Origin: Oscillospiraceae bacterium
GTDB taxonomy: Bacteria > Bacillota > Clostridia > Oscillospirales > CAG-272
DNA length: 55,477 nucleotides
NCBI GenBank assembly: GCA_015064785.1
Contig: SVRM01000009.1
Coordinates: forward strand, 1-55,477
Direction: 5' to 3'
Shown here: positions 33,352 to 42,716 of the stretch, piece by piece
How the letters are laid out: each line of letters starts with the position of its first letter
Position numbering within the stretch: position 1 is the stretch's first letter
Program-made: the position numbers and the translations under genes
Notes under the pieces: model-generated
Told to the model about the DNA's origin: nothing
The model's database searches: none
The model's input: the letters and a program-made list of their open reading frames with translations, nothing else

Positions 33352-34863
33352 ATGAACAAGAGAATCCTTTCTATGATGCTCGCTTTACTGGCGATTGCCG
33401 GCGCTGTCTCTTCCTGCGGCGATGCCGGAACTGGTGAAACCAGGCAGACAAATGTTGTCGATAATACAGCGGCTGTGACCGATGCAGAAGAAGCGGTCGA
33501 GGACAACGGCCGTTCCGGTGTCAAGGACAACCTTCCCGACGATCTTGACCTTGGCGGTCAGACTGTACGTTTCATGGTGCGTGCAGGAGATCTTGATACC
33601 TCCTCGGAATTTATTGCGGAGGCAACCAACGGTGAAGTTGTCAACGATGCGGTGTTTGCCCGTAATCAGGCAGTTGAGGAACGCCTGAATGTGAAGATCG
33701 AATTCAACCCGCTGAATGTCAACCGACATGGCGGCTTTTCTGGCGATATCCGCAAATCTGTCATGGCAGGCTCCGACGATTTTGAACTCGTTGCAAACGG
33801 TCTTTATGATACAGTCCCGCTGTCTATGGAAGGATTGTTCCTTGATTTGCTCACGCTTGATTACCTTGATTTTGAACAGCCATGGTGGAATCAGACATTC
33901 TTTGAAATGACGGAATTCAACGGTCATAATTATCTTGCGCTCGGTGAACTTTCTCAGACGATGATTTCCGGTACTTTCAGCATGTTTTTCAATAAAACGA
34001 TGTTCAAGGAATTTTATCCGGATGATCCCACGCTTTATGAAACCGTCAAGGCCGGTGAGTGGACACTGGAAAAGCTGATTTCCTACTGCACGCCGCTGTA
34101 CAGAGACCTGAACGGTAACGGTCAGGCAGATGAATTTGATCAGTACGGTCATTTCTTTACCAACACGAAAACATTGGCGGCCGATTCCTTTACCGGTGGT
34201 GCAAACATCAGCCTGATTCTGAAAAATACAGACGGCACCTATTCATTCGGTGGTATCAACGACCGTGCGGCAAAGTTCTATGAACTGATGAATACATTGC
34301 TTTTTGAAAATAATAACACCTGCCGTACAGCGGATAACAACGAAACGGTATTTAATACGATGCTGAACGGACAGACGATGTTTGCAACATGGATGCTGAC
34401 CGGCGTCAATTATCTGCGCGATATGGAAGACGACTACGGTATCATCCCAATGCCCAAGCTCGACGAAGCGCAGGACAGCTATACCTCCTACTGTCATGAC
34501 GGTTCCTCCACATTCGGTATTCCGTCAACGGAAAATAACCCCAATACAGCGGCGGCACTTCTGGAAGCGATGGCTGCGGAAACCTACCGTGTTGTTACGC
34601 CCGCATACTTTGAAACAGCGCTCAAAGGCAAGTATTCCCGTGACTCGGAAACATCCCAGATGCTGGATATCATTGTCGAAGGCGTTTATCTTGATGTCGG
34701 TTACATTTTCGGCAACAGTGCGGGACATCCCATTGACAGAATGCGTACGGTTTTCTCCTCGTCGACGCAGTGTGAGAAAGCAATCTCCACAATGACCAAA
34801 GGTGAGAAAACATATCTCAAGAAGATGAATGATATTCTTGAAAAGTTTGATGCTCTGGAATAA
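33352..34863 (+). CDS. Extracellular solute-binding lipoprotein (ABC sugar type), orphan
   Basis: 503 residues. The signal peptide ends in a lipobox at AVSSC (Cys22), followed by a Thr/Glu/Asp-rich linker. The mature part has the two-lobed pattern of family-1 sugar-binding proteins; NDAVFARNQAVEERLNVKIE and GIIPMPKLDEAQ are familiar blocks. A calcium-loop-like DLNGNGQADEFD (EF-hand-type spacing) occurs near residue 265. No permease or ATPase gene lies nearby, so it must work with components encoded elsewhere. ATG 33352 follows GAGGA by about 8 bases. Paralogous to the convergent gene at 34921-36423. Confidence 0.92.
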   Translation: MNKRILSMMLALLAIAGAVSSCGDAGTGETRQTNVVDNTAAVTDAEEAVEDNGRSGVKDNLPDDLDLGGQTVRFMVRAGDLDTSSEFIAEATNGEVVNDAVFARNQAVEERLNVKIEFNPLNVNRHGGFSGDIRKSVMAGSDDFELVANGLYDTVPLSMEGLFLDLLTLDYLDFEQPWWNQTFFEMTEFNGHNYLALGELSQTMISGTFSMFFNKTMFKEFYPDDPTLYETVKAGEWTLEKLISYCTPLYRDLNGNGQADEFDQYGHFFTNTKTLAADSFTGGANISLILKNTDGTYSFGGINDRAAKFYELMNTLLFENNNTCRTADNNETVFNTMLNGQTMFATWMLTGVNYLRDMEDDYGIIPMPKLDEAQDSYTSYCHDGSSTFGIPSTENNPNTAAALLEAMAAETYRVVTPAYFETALKGKYSRDSETSQMLDIIVEGVYLDVGYIFGNSAGHPIDRMRTVFSSSTQCEKAISTMTKGEKTYLKKMNDILEKFDALE

Positions 34864-34876
34864 TCTCAAAAAATAA

Positions 34877-34922
34877 CCGGGATCCCGTCCTGAACAAATT
34901 GAGCGGGATCCCGGCTGTTTTT
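34877..34922 (+). terminator. Strong terminator between convergent solute-binding protein genes
   Basis: CCGGGATCCCG (34877-34887) pairs with CGGGATCCCGG (34904-34914), followed by CTGTTTTT. Confidence 0.9.
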
Positions 34923-36423
34923 AATCTTCGTATTTTGCGATGTACTTATCAATGACCTTTTGTGCTCGCTTGGAAGAGGATGCGATTATCTTGACGAGGT
35001 TGTTGGAATGAACAGCAACCATGTCGCTGACACTGCGGTCGATTTCGGTGATATCCAGCTGCCAGTCAAAGTCATATTTCTTGGAAGCAAACATCAGATC
35101 GACAGTTGCGAGAGAGTCCTCGTCACGGAGGATCTTTTCGTCAAGGAACACATCATAGAATGCCGGTGTCAGCGTAAACATCGATTCATACGCCATCGCG
35201 TCGGTAATGAGCGCGGTGATATGCGGATCGGAAACGGTGGTTGGAATGGTGACAGGTCCCGAACCGCCTGTGACGGTACAGCAGTACTGCTTTTGCTCTT
35301 CGTTCCATTTCGGAATCGGCAGAAGTCCGAAGTCGGATTCCATATCACGCATATTGACCGTCGCCCCGAAATTGCCGACCCAGAACAGCGCACGGTTTTC
35401 ACGGAAGGTGCGGTCAACCAGCGTGCCGTCTTCACCAAACATGTTATTGACGCGGTTACTGCCGCGGATGATGACACCGGGGGTGTCGATGGCAAAGTCG
35501 ACATAGTCCGTGAGCTTTGTCATGACATCCTCAGAGTTCCAGTTGGACAGATAACTCTCCGTCGCATCGTCGTAGATGATGGTATTCATATCCGCACCGA
35601 CCGCCATAAAATACGGACCGTCGTCAAAGGTAATCATGCCGTAAAGGTCATATGGTCCCATCACACCGTCACCGTTGAGATCGCTGTAGATATTCTTGGT
35701 GCGGGACTTCATCAGTTCCCATGTCCAGGTTCCGTCAAGAACATGCTGATAGAAATCATCGTAATCGTACTTTGTGGCAAGCTCCTTGTTGAACATGACA
35801 CACATCTGGGAAAGATCATCCTTGATGGTGATTGCTCCTGTCGTGACGAACTGTTTGCCGTGGATGGCAAGCTCACGGATCGGCTGATCCCACCACGGTG
35901 CATCCATATGCAGCTCCGGCATGTCAGCGAGATTGGAGAACAGACCGATGGCGCACAGGTCTGTTGTCTGTGACATGGAGTCGATAATCATGATGTCGGT
36001 AAAGTCATCGCCTGCCATGATTGCTTTTTTGGCAACAAGATCGTCTTCCTCTGCCGTCAGCAGACTGATGGTGCAGTTGTACTGCTCCTCAACGGCAAGG
36101 TTGCGCTGATAGATTGCATCGTTGATCGTATCGCCGTTTGCCTCGTCGGAGTCCCACTGTACCTGCCCGTTGACAAGGACACTGCCCTGATCGACGGTGA
36201 TACGGAATTCGTAGCCGTTTGTATCTTCGGGGATGGGCGCAATGTCTGCATACTGTGCGCGCAGAGGATCTTCAGTCACAGGCGATTCTGTTACAGCCGA
36301 TTCGGTTTGTCCGGTCGGCTTTTTGGGTGTATCAGCGTCTCCGCAGGAAACAGCGGCGGTCAGAATGAGAACTGCGGCACTCATAAACAGAAAATATTTT
36401 TTTGTATTGTGGCTATGATACAC
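34921..36423 (-). CDS. Extracellular solute-binding lipoprotein (ABC sugar type), second orphan
   Basis: 500 residues. The start is a GTG at 36423 with AAGGAG 8 bases upstream; the signal peptide ends at TAAVSC (lipobox), then a Thr/Pro linker. The two-lobed body shares NDAIYQRNLAVEEQYNCTI, PWWDQPI and DFGLLPIPKWNEE with the neighbour at 33352-34863, and a similar DLNGDGVMGPYDLYG calcium-like loop. Its ligand is unknown but likely an oligosaccharide. No transport partner genes are adjacent. Own promoter at 36458-36486, back to back with the alpha-mannosidase gene. Confidence 0.92.
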   Translation of the reverse strand: MYHSHNTKKYFLFMSAAVLILTAAVSCGDADTPKKPTGQTESAVTESPVTEDPLRAQYADIAPIPEDTNGYEFRITVDQGSVLVNGQVQWDSDEANGDTINDAIYQRNLAVEEQYNCTISLLTAEEDDLVAKKAIMAGDDFTDIMIIDSMSQTTDLCAIGLFSNLADMPELHMDAPWWDQPIRELAIHGKQFVTTGAITIKDDLSQMCVMFNKELATKYDYDDFYQHVLDGTWTWELMKSRTKNIYSDLNGDGVMGPYDLYGMITFDDGPYFMAVGADMNTIIYDDATESYLSNWNSEDVMTKLTDYVDFAIDTPGVIIRGSNRVNNMFGEDGTLVDRTFRENRALFWVGNFGATVNMRDMESDFGLLPIPKWNEEQKQYCCTVTGGSGPVTIPTTVSDPHITALITDAMAYESMFTLTPAFYDVFLDEKILRDEDSLATVDLMFASKKYDFDWQLDITEIDRSVSDMVAVHSNNLVKIIASSSKRAQKVIDKYIAKYED

Positions 36424-36457
36424 GAAAAACACTCCTTTGTCATTCTTATTATTGATA

Positions 36458-36486
36458 ATTTTAGCACAGGAGGCACGAAATGTCAA
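36458..36486 (-). promoter_or_regulatory. Sigma-A promoter of the second solute-binding protein gene
   Basis: Minus strand: TTGACA (36486-36481), 17-base spacer ending in TGC, TAAAAT (36463-36458). Confidence 0.8.
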
Positions 36487-36566
36487 GATAATTTTTACAT
36501 TTTGCACAAGTATTGTTGTTCCAAAAAGATTTTTCTTTGGACTATGCGAATTCTTGACAAATTCTA

Positions 36567-36595
36567 TTTACAAACCGATAAAAATCGGGTATAAT
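36567..36595 (+). promoter_or_regulatory. Alpha-mannosidase promoter with palindrome in the spacer
   Basis: TTTACA (36567-36572), 17-base spacer, TATAAT (36590-36595). The spacer contains the perfect inverted repeat CCGAT-AAAA-ATCGG (36575-36588), placed where a repressor would block RNA polymerase. Confidence 0.65.
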
Positions 36596-36625
36596 AGGAG
36601 TATCAAATTAAGAGAGGAAATAACC

Positions 36626-39172
36626 ATGTCCGAAAAGAAAACACTGCACATCATCCCCCACTCCCATTGGGACAGAGAATGGTATCTGCCCTTTGAAACC
36701 CACAGAACACGTCTCGTCAAGCTCTTTGATACACTTATTGAGCTGATGGAGAAGAATCCTGATTATACGTATTACCACATGGACGGTCAGTTTGTCGTCA
36801 TCGAGGACTATCTGGAAATCCGTCCGCAGATGAAGGACAGACTGCTTGCCTTAGTCAAAGCAGACCGCATCCAGGTCGGTCCGTGGTATATCCTTCAGGA
36901 CGAATATCTGACCTCGGGCGAGGCAAATGTCCGCAATATGCTGTACGGTATCAAGCTCTGTAAAAACTTTGGAGCGGATCCTGTCATGTCCGGCTACTTC
37001 CCGGATGCATTCGGCAACATTTCGCAGGCTCCGCAGATTCTGCGCGGCTTTGGTATTGATAATGCAATATTCGGACGCGGACTCAACGATATGGGCGCAG
37101 ACAATGTCGTTGTTAAGCTGAACGGTATCACCAAGAGTGAGCTTCTCTGGCAGTCGCCCGACGGTTCTGAGGTTATCGGTGTCATGTTTGCCAACTGGTA
37201 CTGCAATGCCATGGAGCTGCCGACCGACAAAGAAGCACTTGCAGCAAAGATTGAAAATGTGGTCCGCGGAGCAGAACGCTTTGCAACGACGCCTGAGCTG
37301 CTCGGTATGAACGGTTGTGACCATCAGCCGGTTCAGGTTGATCTGACAGAAGCCATCGCACTTGCCAACGAAGTGCAGGATGAAGTTGTGGTCAAGCAGT
37401 CCAACTTCAAGGAATATGTCGACCTCATCCGTCCGTACCGCGACAAGCTCGCCGCATATCAGGGTGAAATCGCAGGTCAGCTGACCACCGGCCGCTGTCT
37501 GCTCATCAATACCGCCTCCTGCCGCATGGACATCAAGCAGGAGAACCAGCGCGTGCAGAACCTGCTGGAACGCATCGCGGAACCGCTCAACGCCTACACC
37601 TTTATGTACGGTGACAAGTACGATTCTGATTACTATCTGTATGCATGGCGGATTCTCATGCAGAACCACCCGCACGACTCCATCTGCTCCTGCTCGCACG
37701 ACGACATCTACGACGAAATGATGACGCGCTTCCAGAAGTCCGGCAACACAGCACAGGCACTGCGCGATGCATCGCTTGATTATCTTGCAGCAAACACCGA
37801 TACGACAGCCGGTGCTGACCGTAACATTCTCGTTTTCTCCGCCGAAGCGGGTGAGGGTATGACCGAGATCGAAACCAAGGTCGATTTCCCGCTCGGTACA
37901 ACCGACATGATCCACATCGAAGATATGGAAGGCAATGTCATTCCTGCCGATATTAAGGCACTCGGCAGAACGTTCACCTACACGCTCCCCGATGACCGCT
38001 TCCGTCAGCCGACGTTTGTTGATCGCTTTGAAGTCAAGATGCAGATTCCCGCCGACGGCTTCATCGGTACCAGAATGTTCAAGGCTGTGCCCGGTGCTGT
38101 CTGCCGCAAGACCACCGTTACCTATGAAAACGGTTTCCTTGCAAACGAGCGTCTGCGCGTCGAATTCAATGAAAACGGCTCGTTTTCCGTCACCGATCTT
38201 GCAACCGGACGGATCCTCGGTCTTTGCAATCTCTTTGAAGACGTAAAAGATGGCGGCAACACCTACAACTTTGAACCGGTTGAGGGTGATACCGCACTTC
38301 TCACGGACAACGCAAAAGCAGACTATACCGTCTCCGTCGGTGCATACGGCATCACTGTGACGGCAGCAATCAAGACCGAGCGCTGTGATATCACCGCCGC
38401 TGTCACGCTGACCGAAGGTGCTGATCGCGTGGACGTCAAGACCACCGTCGACAACCATGGCGAAGATCATCGTATCCGTGCACTTTTCTACAATGATATC
38501 AAAACCGATGTTGTTTACGCCGCAGGTCAGTTTGACTTGGTCGAACGCAATATCAAGCCTTACGAAACATGGATCAATCCCTTCAACACCCAGCGTGCAG
38601 AACAGTTTGTTATGCTCCACGACGAGCGCGGCGGTTTTATCTGCGCACATCGCGGCCTCAACGAATACGAAATTTTGCAGGATGGCAGAAACACAATGGC
38701 GCTGACGCTGCTGCGTTCGGTTGGAGAGATCGGCGACTGGGGTGATTTCCCGACACCGAAAGCACAGTGCATTGGCAAGTACACCCTCGAATACGCGCTG
38801 ATTCCGTTTGCAGAAGAGGGAAGAGAAGCAGCGGTTTCTTCGGCATATGTTTACGCCTCCAACGCACTTTCTGCTGTCGATACCGGCTGCCATACCGGTT
38901 CTATGATCGCAGAAAATGCACTTGTAACACTCAAAGATCCGATGCTCCGTCATGCGGCACTCAAGCGTGCGGAAGACGGCGAAGGTCTGGTACTGCGTCT
39001 CTATAATATCGATGACAGCGCACGTACCGCATCGATGACATTTGCGACTGCCATCAGAAGCGTTTATGCATCCGAGCTTGATGAACGCATGGGAGAAGCA
39101 CTTGCCATGGACAATGGTACCGTTACTGTGACTGTACCGGCAAAGAAGATTGTCACCTACAGACTCAAATAA
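36626..39172 (+). CDS. Glycoside hydrolase family 38 alpha-mannosidase
   Basis: 848 residues. HSHWDREWY (12-20) is the zinc-binding start of the GH38 domain and Asp127 in GYFPDAFGNISQ the nucleophile; NHPHDSICSCSHDDIYDEM (about 348-366) holds the last active-site His and Asp. A linker helical domain and large beta-sandwich C-terminal part follow. It removes alpha-linked mannose from N-glycans or mannans; with no signal peptide it acts in the cytoplasm on imported glycans. ATG 36626 follows AGAGGAA by about 7 bases; the frame is open further upstream but runs through the promoter. Ended by a terminator at 39188. Confidence 0.95.
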   Translation: MSEKKTLHIIPHSHWDREWYLPFETHRTRLVKLFDTLIELMEKNPDYTYYHMDGQFVVIEDYLEIRPQMKDRLLALVKADRIQVGPWYILQDEYLTSGEANVRNMLYGIKLCKNFGADPVMSGYFPDAFGNISQAPQILRGFGIDNAIFGRGLNDMGADNVVVKLNGITKSELLWQSPDGSEVIGVMFANWYCNAMELPTDKEALAAKIENVVRGAERFATTPELLGMNGCDHQPVQVDLTEAIALANEVQDEVVVKQSNFKEYVDLIRPYRDKLAAYQGEIAGQLTTGRCLLINTASCRMDIKQENQRVQNLLERIAEPLNAYTFMYGDKYDSDYYLYAWRILMQNHPHDSICSCSHDDIYDEMMTRFQKSGNTAQALRDASLDYLAANTDTTAGADRNILVFSAEAGEGMTEIETKVDFPLGTTDMIHIEDMEGNVIPADIKALGRTFTYTLPDDRFRQPTFVDRFEVKMQIPADGFIGTRMFKAVPGAVCRKTTVTYENGFLANERLRVEFNENGSFSVTDLATGRILGLCNLFEDVKDGGNTYNFEPVEGDTALLTDNAKADYTVSVGAYGITVTAAIKTERCDITAAVTLTEGADRVDVKTTVDNHGEDHRIRALFYNDIKTDVVYAAGQFDLVERNIKPYETWINPFNTQRAEQFVMLHDERGGFICAHRGLNEYEILQDGRNTMALTLLRSVGEIGDWGDFPTPKAQCIGKYTLEYALIPFAEEGREAAVSSAYVYASNALSAVDTGCHTGSMIAENALVTLKDPMLRHAALKRAEDGEGLVLRLYNIDDSARTASMTFATAIRSVYASELDERMGEALAMDNGTVTVTVPAKKIVTYRLK

Positions 39173-39187
39173 TCCGCATCAATCCGA

Positions 39188-39216
39188 TACGCTCCGTGTA
39201 TTTCGCACGGAGCGTA
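39188..39216 (+). terminator. Terminator after the alpha-mannosidase gene
   Basis: TACGCTCCGTG (39188-39198) pairs with CACGGAGCGTA (39206-39216), followed by ATCTTT. Confidence 0.8.
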
Positions 39217-39280
39217 ATCTTTGGTGATTCTTTACTGTTTCTTTACTGGTATGTTAAATTTTTAATTAAAATTATATTCA

Positions 39281-39309
39281 TTGACAATATCGGAAAAATA
39301 TGTTACAAT
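39281..39309 (+). promoter_or_regulatory. Sigma-A promoter before the nucleoside hydrolase-atp operon
   Basis: TTGACA (39281-39286), 17-base spacer ending in TGT, TACAAT (39304-39309). About 110 bases of leader follow, with a short hairpin ATGAAAA/TTTTCAT at about 39346-39366. It is the only clear promoter before the ATP synthase genes. Confidence 0.8.
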
Positions 39310-39425
39310 AAGAACAGAATTGTATAATGGATGAATATGGGACTTTATGAAAACAGTTTCTTTTCATATGATTATGGTGTTTTCGGGAAAATCGCTTGAT
39401 GATTATCAATCATGGAGGATAGATC

Positions 39426-40316
39426 ATGACAAATTCAAAAAAGATCATCTTCGACACTGATCTTGGCGGAGACTGTGATGATGTCGGTGCTGCTGCCGTT
39501 CTCTGCAATCTTGCCAAAGCGGGAGAAGCTGAAATTCTTGCGGCTTCCTACTGCATCGGTAATCCGTGGGGCGCATACTTTCTCAGATATGAGCTTGACT
39601 ATTTCGGATTTTCAGAGGTTCCGGTCGGTGTTCTCAAGGACGAAGGGTTTATGTGGGAGCCCAACTATGCGAAGTATTCAAAGCCGTATGCAGAACGCAT
39701 GAACCTTGCACAGCCGGACATGGAAGATGCGGTTCGTGTTCTTCGCCGTGCGCTTGCAAATAACGGTGGGACCCGTGATATCACGCTTGTAGCTGTCGGT
39801 CCGCTCCGCAACATTGCAAATTTGCTCAATTCTTCGCCTGATGACATTTCTCCCATGACCGGACGGGAACTGATCGCTGCGAATGTTGCCGAATTTGTTA
39901 CCATGCTCGGCAATTTTGTAAAAGAAGACGCGGTGGAATGGAATGTGCTGATGGATATTCCGTCTGCGCGGTGCTGTATCGCGGAGATGCCGGTTCCCAT
40001 TGTCTTTTCTCCATGGGAAGCCGGTGGACATATCATCACCGGACAGCGCCTTGATGAAGTTTCTGAGGATCATCCTGTACGTGCAGCATATACACTGTAT
40101 GCGGACGGTAAGCATCATACCCGCATGAGCTGGGACCTTGTCACGGTTTACTGCGCTGTACGCAATACCACTCCGCTGTACCGTCGCGAACCGCTTCATG
40201 TCACTGTCAACGAACGCGGAGTAACGCTGTCTGAGGCTGGTGACGATATGCTGCGTCTTGTGCAGTGTGCGCCCGATGAAGAAATTGTCGACGCGCTCAA
40301 TGCGCTGATGCTTTGA
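39426..40316 (+). CDS. Inosine/uridine-preferring nucleoside hydrolase family protein
   Basis: 296 residues. The calcium-binding signature of the family is intact as FDTDLGGDCDDVGA (9-22), with the Asp cluster that activates water. The family splits nucleosides into base and ribose. The rest is divergent: the usual NxxxE substrate block is not obvious, so the true substrate may differ. GGAGGAT lies 5-6 bases before ATG 39426. Its stop codon touches the beginning of the atpZ gene, so translation of the two is probably coupled. Confidence 0.85.
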   Translation: MTNSKKIIFDTDLGGDCDDVGAAAVLCNLAKAGEAEILAASYCIGNPWGAYFLRYELDYFGFSEVPVGVLKDEGFMWEPNYAKYSKPYAERMNLAQPDMEDAVRVLRRALANNGGTRDITLVAVGPLRNIANLLNSSPDDISPMTGRELIAANVAEFVTMLGNFVKEDAVEWNVLMDIPSARCCIAEMPVPIVFSPWEAGGHIITGQRLDEVSEDHPVRAAYTLYADGKHHTRMSWDLVTVYCAVRNTTPLYRREPLHVTVNERGVTLSEAGDDMLRLVQCAPDEEIVDALNALML

Positions 40317-40321
40317 CGATT

Positions 40322-40642
40322 ATGAAGGATCAAAACGGATTTTTCCGCGCAATGATGTTATTTCAGGTATATTCCAATGCAATTGCATCTCTTGCAGTCC
40401 CACCATTGCTGTTCGGCTTGCTTGGAAACTACCTTTGCGGAATGTTTGGCTGGCATCGCGGATGGATGGCTGTGCTGATATTCGCAGGACTGATCATCGG
40501 CGCGTATTCTGCTGTTCATATGCTGAAAAAATCGGTGAAACTCACCTCCGCACGTTCCCGATTGGAGCGCGAAGGTCTGTACCGTATCCATCGTGACAGC
40601 AACGCATCAAACGATCAATCAATTGGGGGAGAACAAAAATGA
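40322..40642 (+). CDS. atpZ: AtpZ-like membrane protein of the ATP synthase operon
   Basis: 106 residues, two membrane segments (about 18-37 and 46-66) and a basic tail. Position and the hairpin-of-helices pattern (VPPLLFGLLGNYL then WMAVLIFAGLIIGAYSAVHM) match AtpZ, a small protein often encoded before atpI and suggested to take part in magnesium or calcium handling. No ribosome binding site precedes ATG 40322; a TTG at 40313 overlapping the upstream stop is an alternative. Coupled to both neighbours. Confidence 0.8.
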   Translation: MKDQNGFFRAMMLFQVYSNAIASLAVPPLLFGLLGNYLCGMFGWHRGWMAVLIFAGLIIGAYSAVHMLKKSVKLTSARSRLEREGLYRIHRDSNASNDQSIGGEQK

Positions 40643-41091
40643 AAATCAAAAATGCTGCTGTTCGAGAGACAGTGCGGATCGCAATTGGAGAAGTCGTTGT
40701 TCTGCTTCTGATGTATATTGTGTTCTTTCTGGTTGATCACTTTGACCGATCGGTTGTCCTTGGCGGTTTACTCGGCGCATTCTGCAATATTCTGTACTTT
40801 TTTCTGATGTGCATGGGGCTGAACAGTGCGCTGGCACAGCCCGATCAGAAAAAACAAAAAAAAAGCATGACAGTTTCCTATTTTCTCCGCTTGGTGGTGC
40901 TGGGTATCGGTATTGCCATCGGCTTGAAAATGGACTGCTTCAATAACATTGCTGTCGTTGTACCTGTCCTGATGACACGTCCCATCATTGCCGTGTTGGA
41001 ATATTTTCACATCGGCGTCCGTGAGGATGTCGTTCCATCATGTGCAGTGCAGCAAAGTGAAAACGAAACGGACGGTGACTGGGACGAGTGA
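40639..41091 (+). CDS. atpI: ATP synthase subunit I (AtpI/UncI-like)
   Basis: 150 residues with four membrane segments (about 16-33, 39-60, 78-98, 104-122). AtpI proteins help assemble the c-ring. The position before atpB and the N-terminal hairpin support the call; sequence conservation is low, as usual for this subunit. ATG 40639 overlaps atpZ by 4 bases (ATGA) with GGGGGA about 8 bases upstream. The acidic tail ends in TDGDWDE. Confidence 0.82.
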   Translation: MKIKNAAVRETVRIAIGEVVVLLLMYIVFFLVDHFDRSVVLGGLLGAFCNILYFFLMCMGLNSALAQPDQKKQKKSMTVSYFLRLVVLGIGIAIGLKMDCFNNIAVVVPVLMTRPIIAVLEYFHIGVREDVVPSCAVQQSENETDGDWDE

Positions 41092-41137
41092 GCCCGGATA
41101 CTGACGGTATATGGGAAGGGGGGAATTTCAAAACGGT

Positions 41138-41890
41138 ATGAACGGTCCGAAAATATTATGGACAATTCCCGTGTTCGGCGGAGTCAACATCACGGAAACG
41201 ACGCTGACCTCGTGGATCGCTATGGCGATTATCATGATTGCCGCGTGGTTTCTGTCACGAAATCTGTCGGTGGACAAGCCGTCCAAGCGGCAGATTGTGC
41301 TGGAAAAGATCATCGGTATGCTTTATGGCATGGTAGAGGGTACAATGGGCAAACATAATCTCCATTTTGCACCCTACATCGGTGCGCTGTTCGCGTCCTC
41401 CATTGTCGGTACACTGCTCGGTATGACCAATATCCTGCGTCCGGCAACGGCAGATTTGAACACGACGCTGGCATGGGCTCTGGCAACCACTGCGCTGACA
41501 TGGTTCTTTTCCATCAAAAACAGCGGTTTCCTTGCATGGCTCAAGAGCTTTGCAGAACCCGTCGCTGTGATGACACCGATGAACATCATCTCGGAAATCG
41601 CAAATCCGATTTCCATGTCGTTCCGTCATTTCGGCAACATTGCAGGCGGTCTTGTTATGACAACCCTGCTGTATCAAGCATTGGCGGCACTGTCGGCGTT
41701 TCTTCTGCAGTGGATCCCGGTGAAGCTGATCAATACAATACCGATCTTTCAGCTCGGTATTCCCGCGTTTTTATCCATCTATTTTGACCTGTTTTCCGGA
41801 TTCGTGCAGGCGCTTGTTATCAGTATGCTGACAATGGTCTATGTCGGCGGTGCCAATCCGCCGAAAGAGGAATCCGCAGAAAATACGTAA
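41138..41890 (+). CDS. atpB: F0F1 ATP synthase subunit a
   Basis: 250 residues, five or six membrane segments. The Arg that faces the c-ring is visible in ISMSFRHFGNIAGG (about 159-172), and the last helix ends QALVISMLTMVYVGGA. The subunit forms the two ion half-channels. ATG 41138 gives the family-like start NGPKILWTIPVFGG; a G-rich ribosome site lies rather far (14 bases) upstream, and an in-frame ATG at 41111 has none, so the start is not certain. Confidence 0.93.
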   Translation: MNGPKILWTIPVFGGVNITETTLTSWIAMAIIMIAAWFLSRNLSVDKPSKRQIVLEKIIGMLYGMVEGTMGKHNLHFAPYIGALFASSIVGTLLGMTNILRPATADLNTTLAWALATTALTWFFSIKNSGFLAWLKSFAEPVAVMTPMNIISEIANPISMSFRHFGNIAGGLVMTTLLYQALAALSAFLLQWIPVKLINTIPIFQLGIPAFLSIYFDLFSGFVQALVISMLTMVYVGGANPPKEESAENT

Positions 41891-41923
41891 TTTCAAAAAC
41901 AAAAAATTTATCCATGGAGGTAA

Positions 41924-42175
<252 letters not shown>

Positions 42176-42209
42176 TTTACACAAGCAGAATGAAGATTGG
42201 AGAAGCAAT

Positions 42210-42716
42210 ATGCCGGAATATCAACCTTTTGTAACCATCGATGTGTGGACAATGGTCTTCGCATGGGGGAACTTGATTATTCTGTTTCTCTTTCTGAAGA
42301 AGATCCTGTTTGTTCCGCTCAAAAACATCATCGATCAGAGACAGAAGCAAATCAAGGACATGTATGATGAGGCACAGTCCGACAAAGAAGCTGCCGCATC
42401 CATGCGTGTCGAATATGAGCAGAAGCTCGCAGAGGCAAGTGCGCAGGGGGATGAAATCATCCGCAGTGCAGTTGCCCGCGCACATAAGCAGGAGGAGGAC
42501 ATCATCCGCGAAGCAAACGAAACTGCCGCAAAGAACCTCCGCCGCGCTGACGAGCAGATTGAAATGGAGAAGAAGAAGGCTCTGAACCAGATCAAGGATG
42601 AAGTCTCGTCTATGGCTGTGGACATTGCGTCCGCTGTCATTGAAAAGAATCTCACAGCGGAAGATAACCGCGAAATCATTGACCGCTTTATCGGTCAGCT
42701 CGGAGACGAAAAATGA
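42210..42716 (+). CDS. atpF: F0F1 ATP synthase subunit b
   Basis: 168 residues: one N-terminal membrane segment (about 9-28), then a long charged coiled coil (35-150) with heptad-like Ala/Lys/Glu pattern, which is the outer stalk. FLKKILFVPLKNIIDQRQKQ (about 29-48) is typical for subunit b just after the membrane. GGAGA lies 6-7 bases before ATG 42210. Overlaps atpH by 4 bases. Confidence 0.95.
   Translation: MPEYQPFVTIDVWTMVFAWGNLIILFLFLKKILFVPLKNIIDQRQKQIKDMYDEAQSDKEAAASMRVEYEQKLAEASAQGDEIIRSAVARAHKQEEDIIREANETAAKNLRRADEQIEMEKKKALNQIKDEVSSMAVDIASAVIEKNLTAEDNREIIDRFIGQLGDEK

Noticed and set aside
36851-38953. Open minus-strand frame of 700 codons
   Set aside because: Antisense to the GH38 alpha-mannosidase, with no domain; a by-product of codon use in the real gene.
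39348-39461. Possible upstream frame MKTVSFHMIM... in the nucleoside hydrolase leader
   Set aside because: It overlaps the start of the real gene and lacks a ribosome site; the stretch is better explained as leader with a small hairpin.
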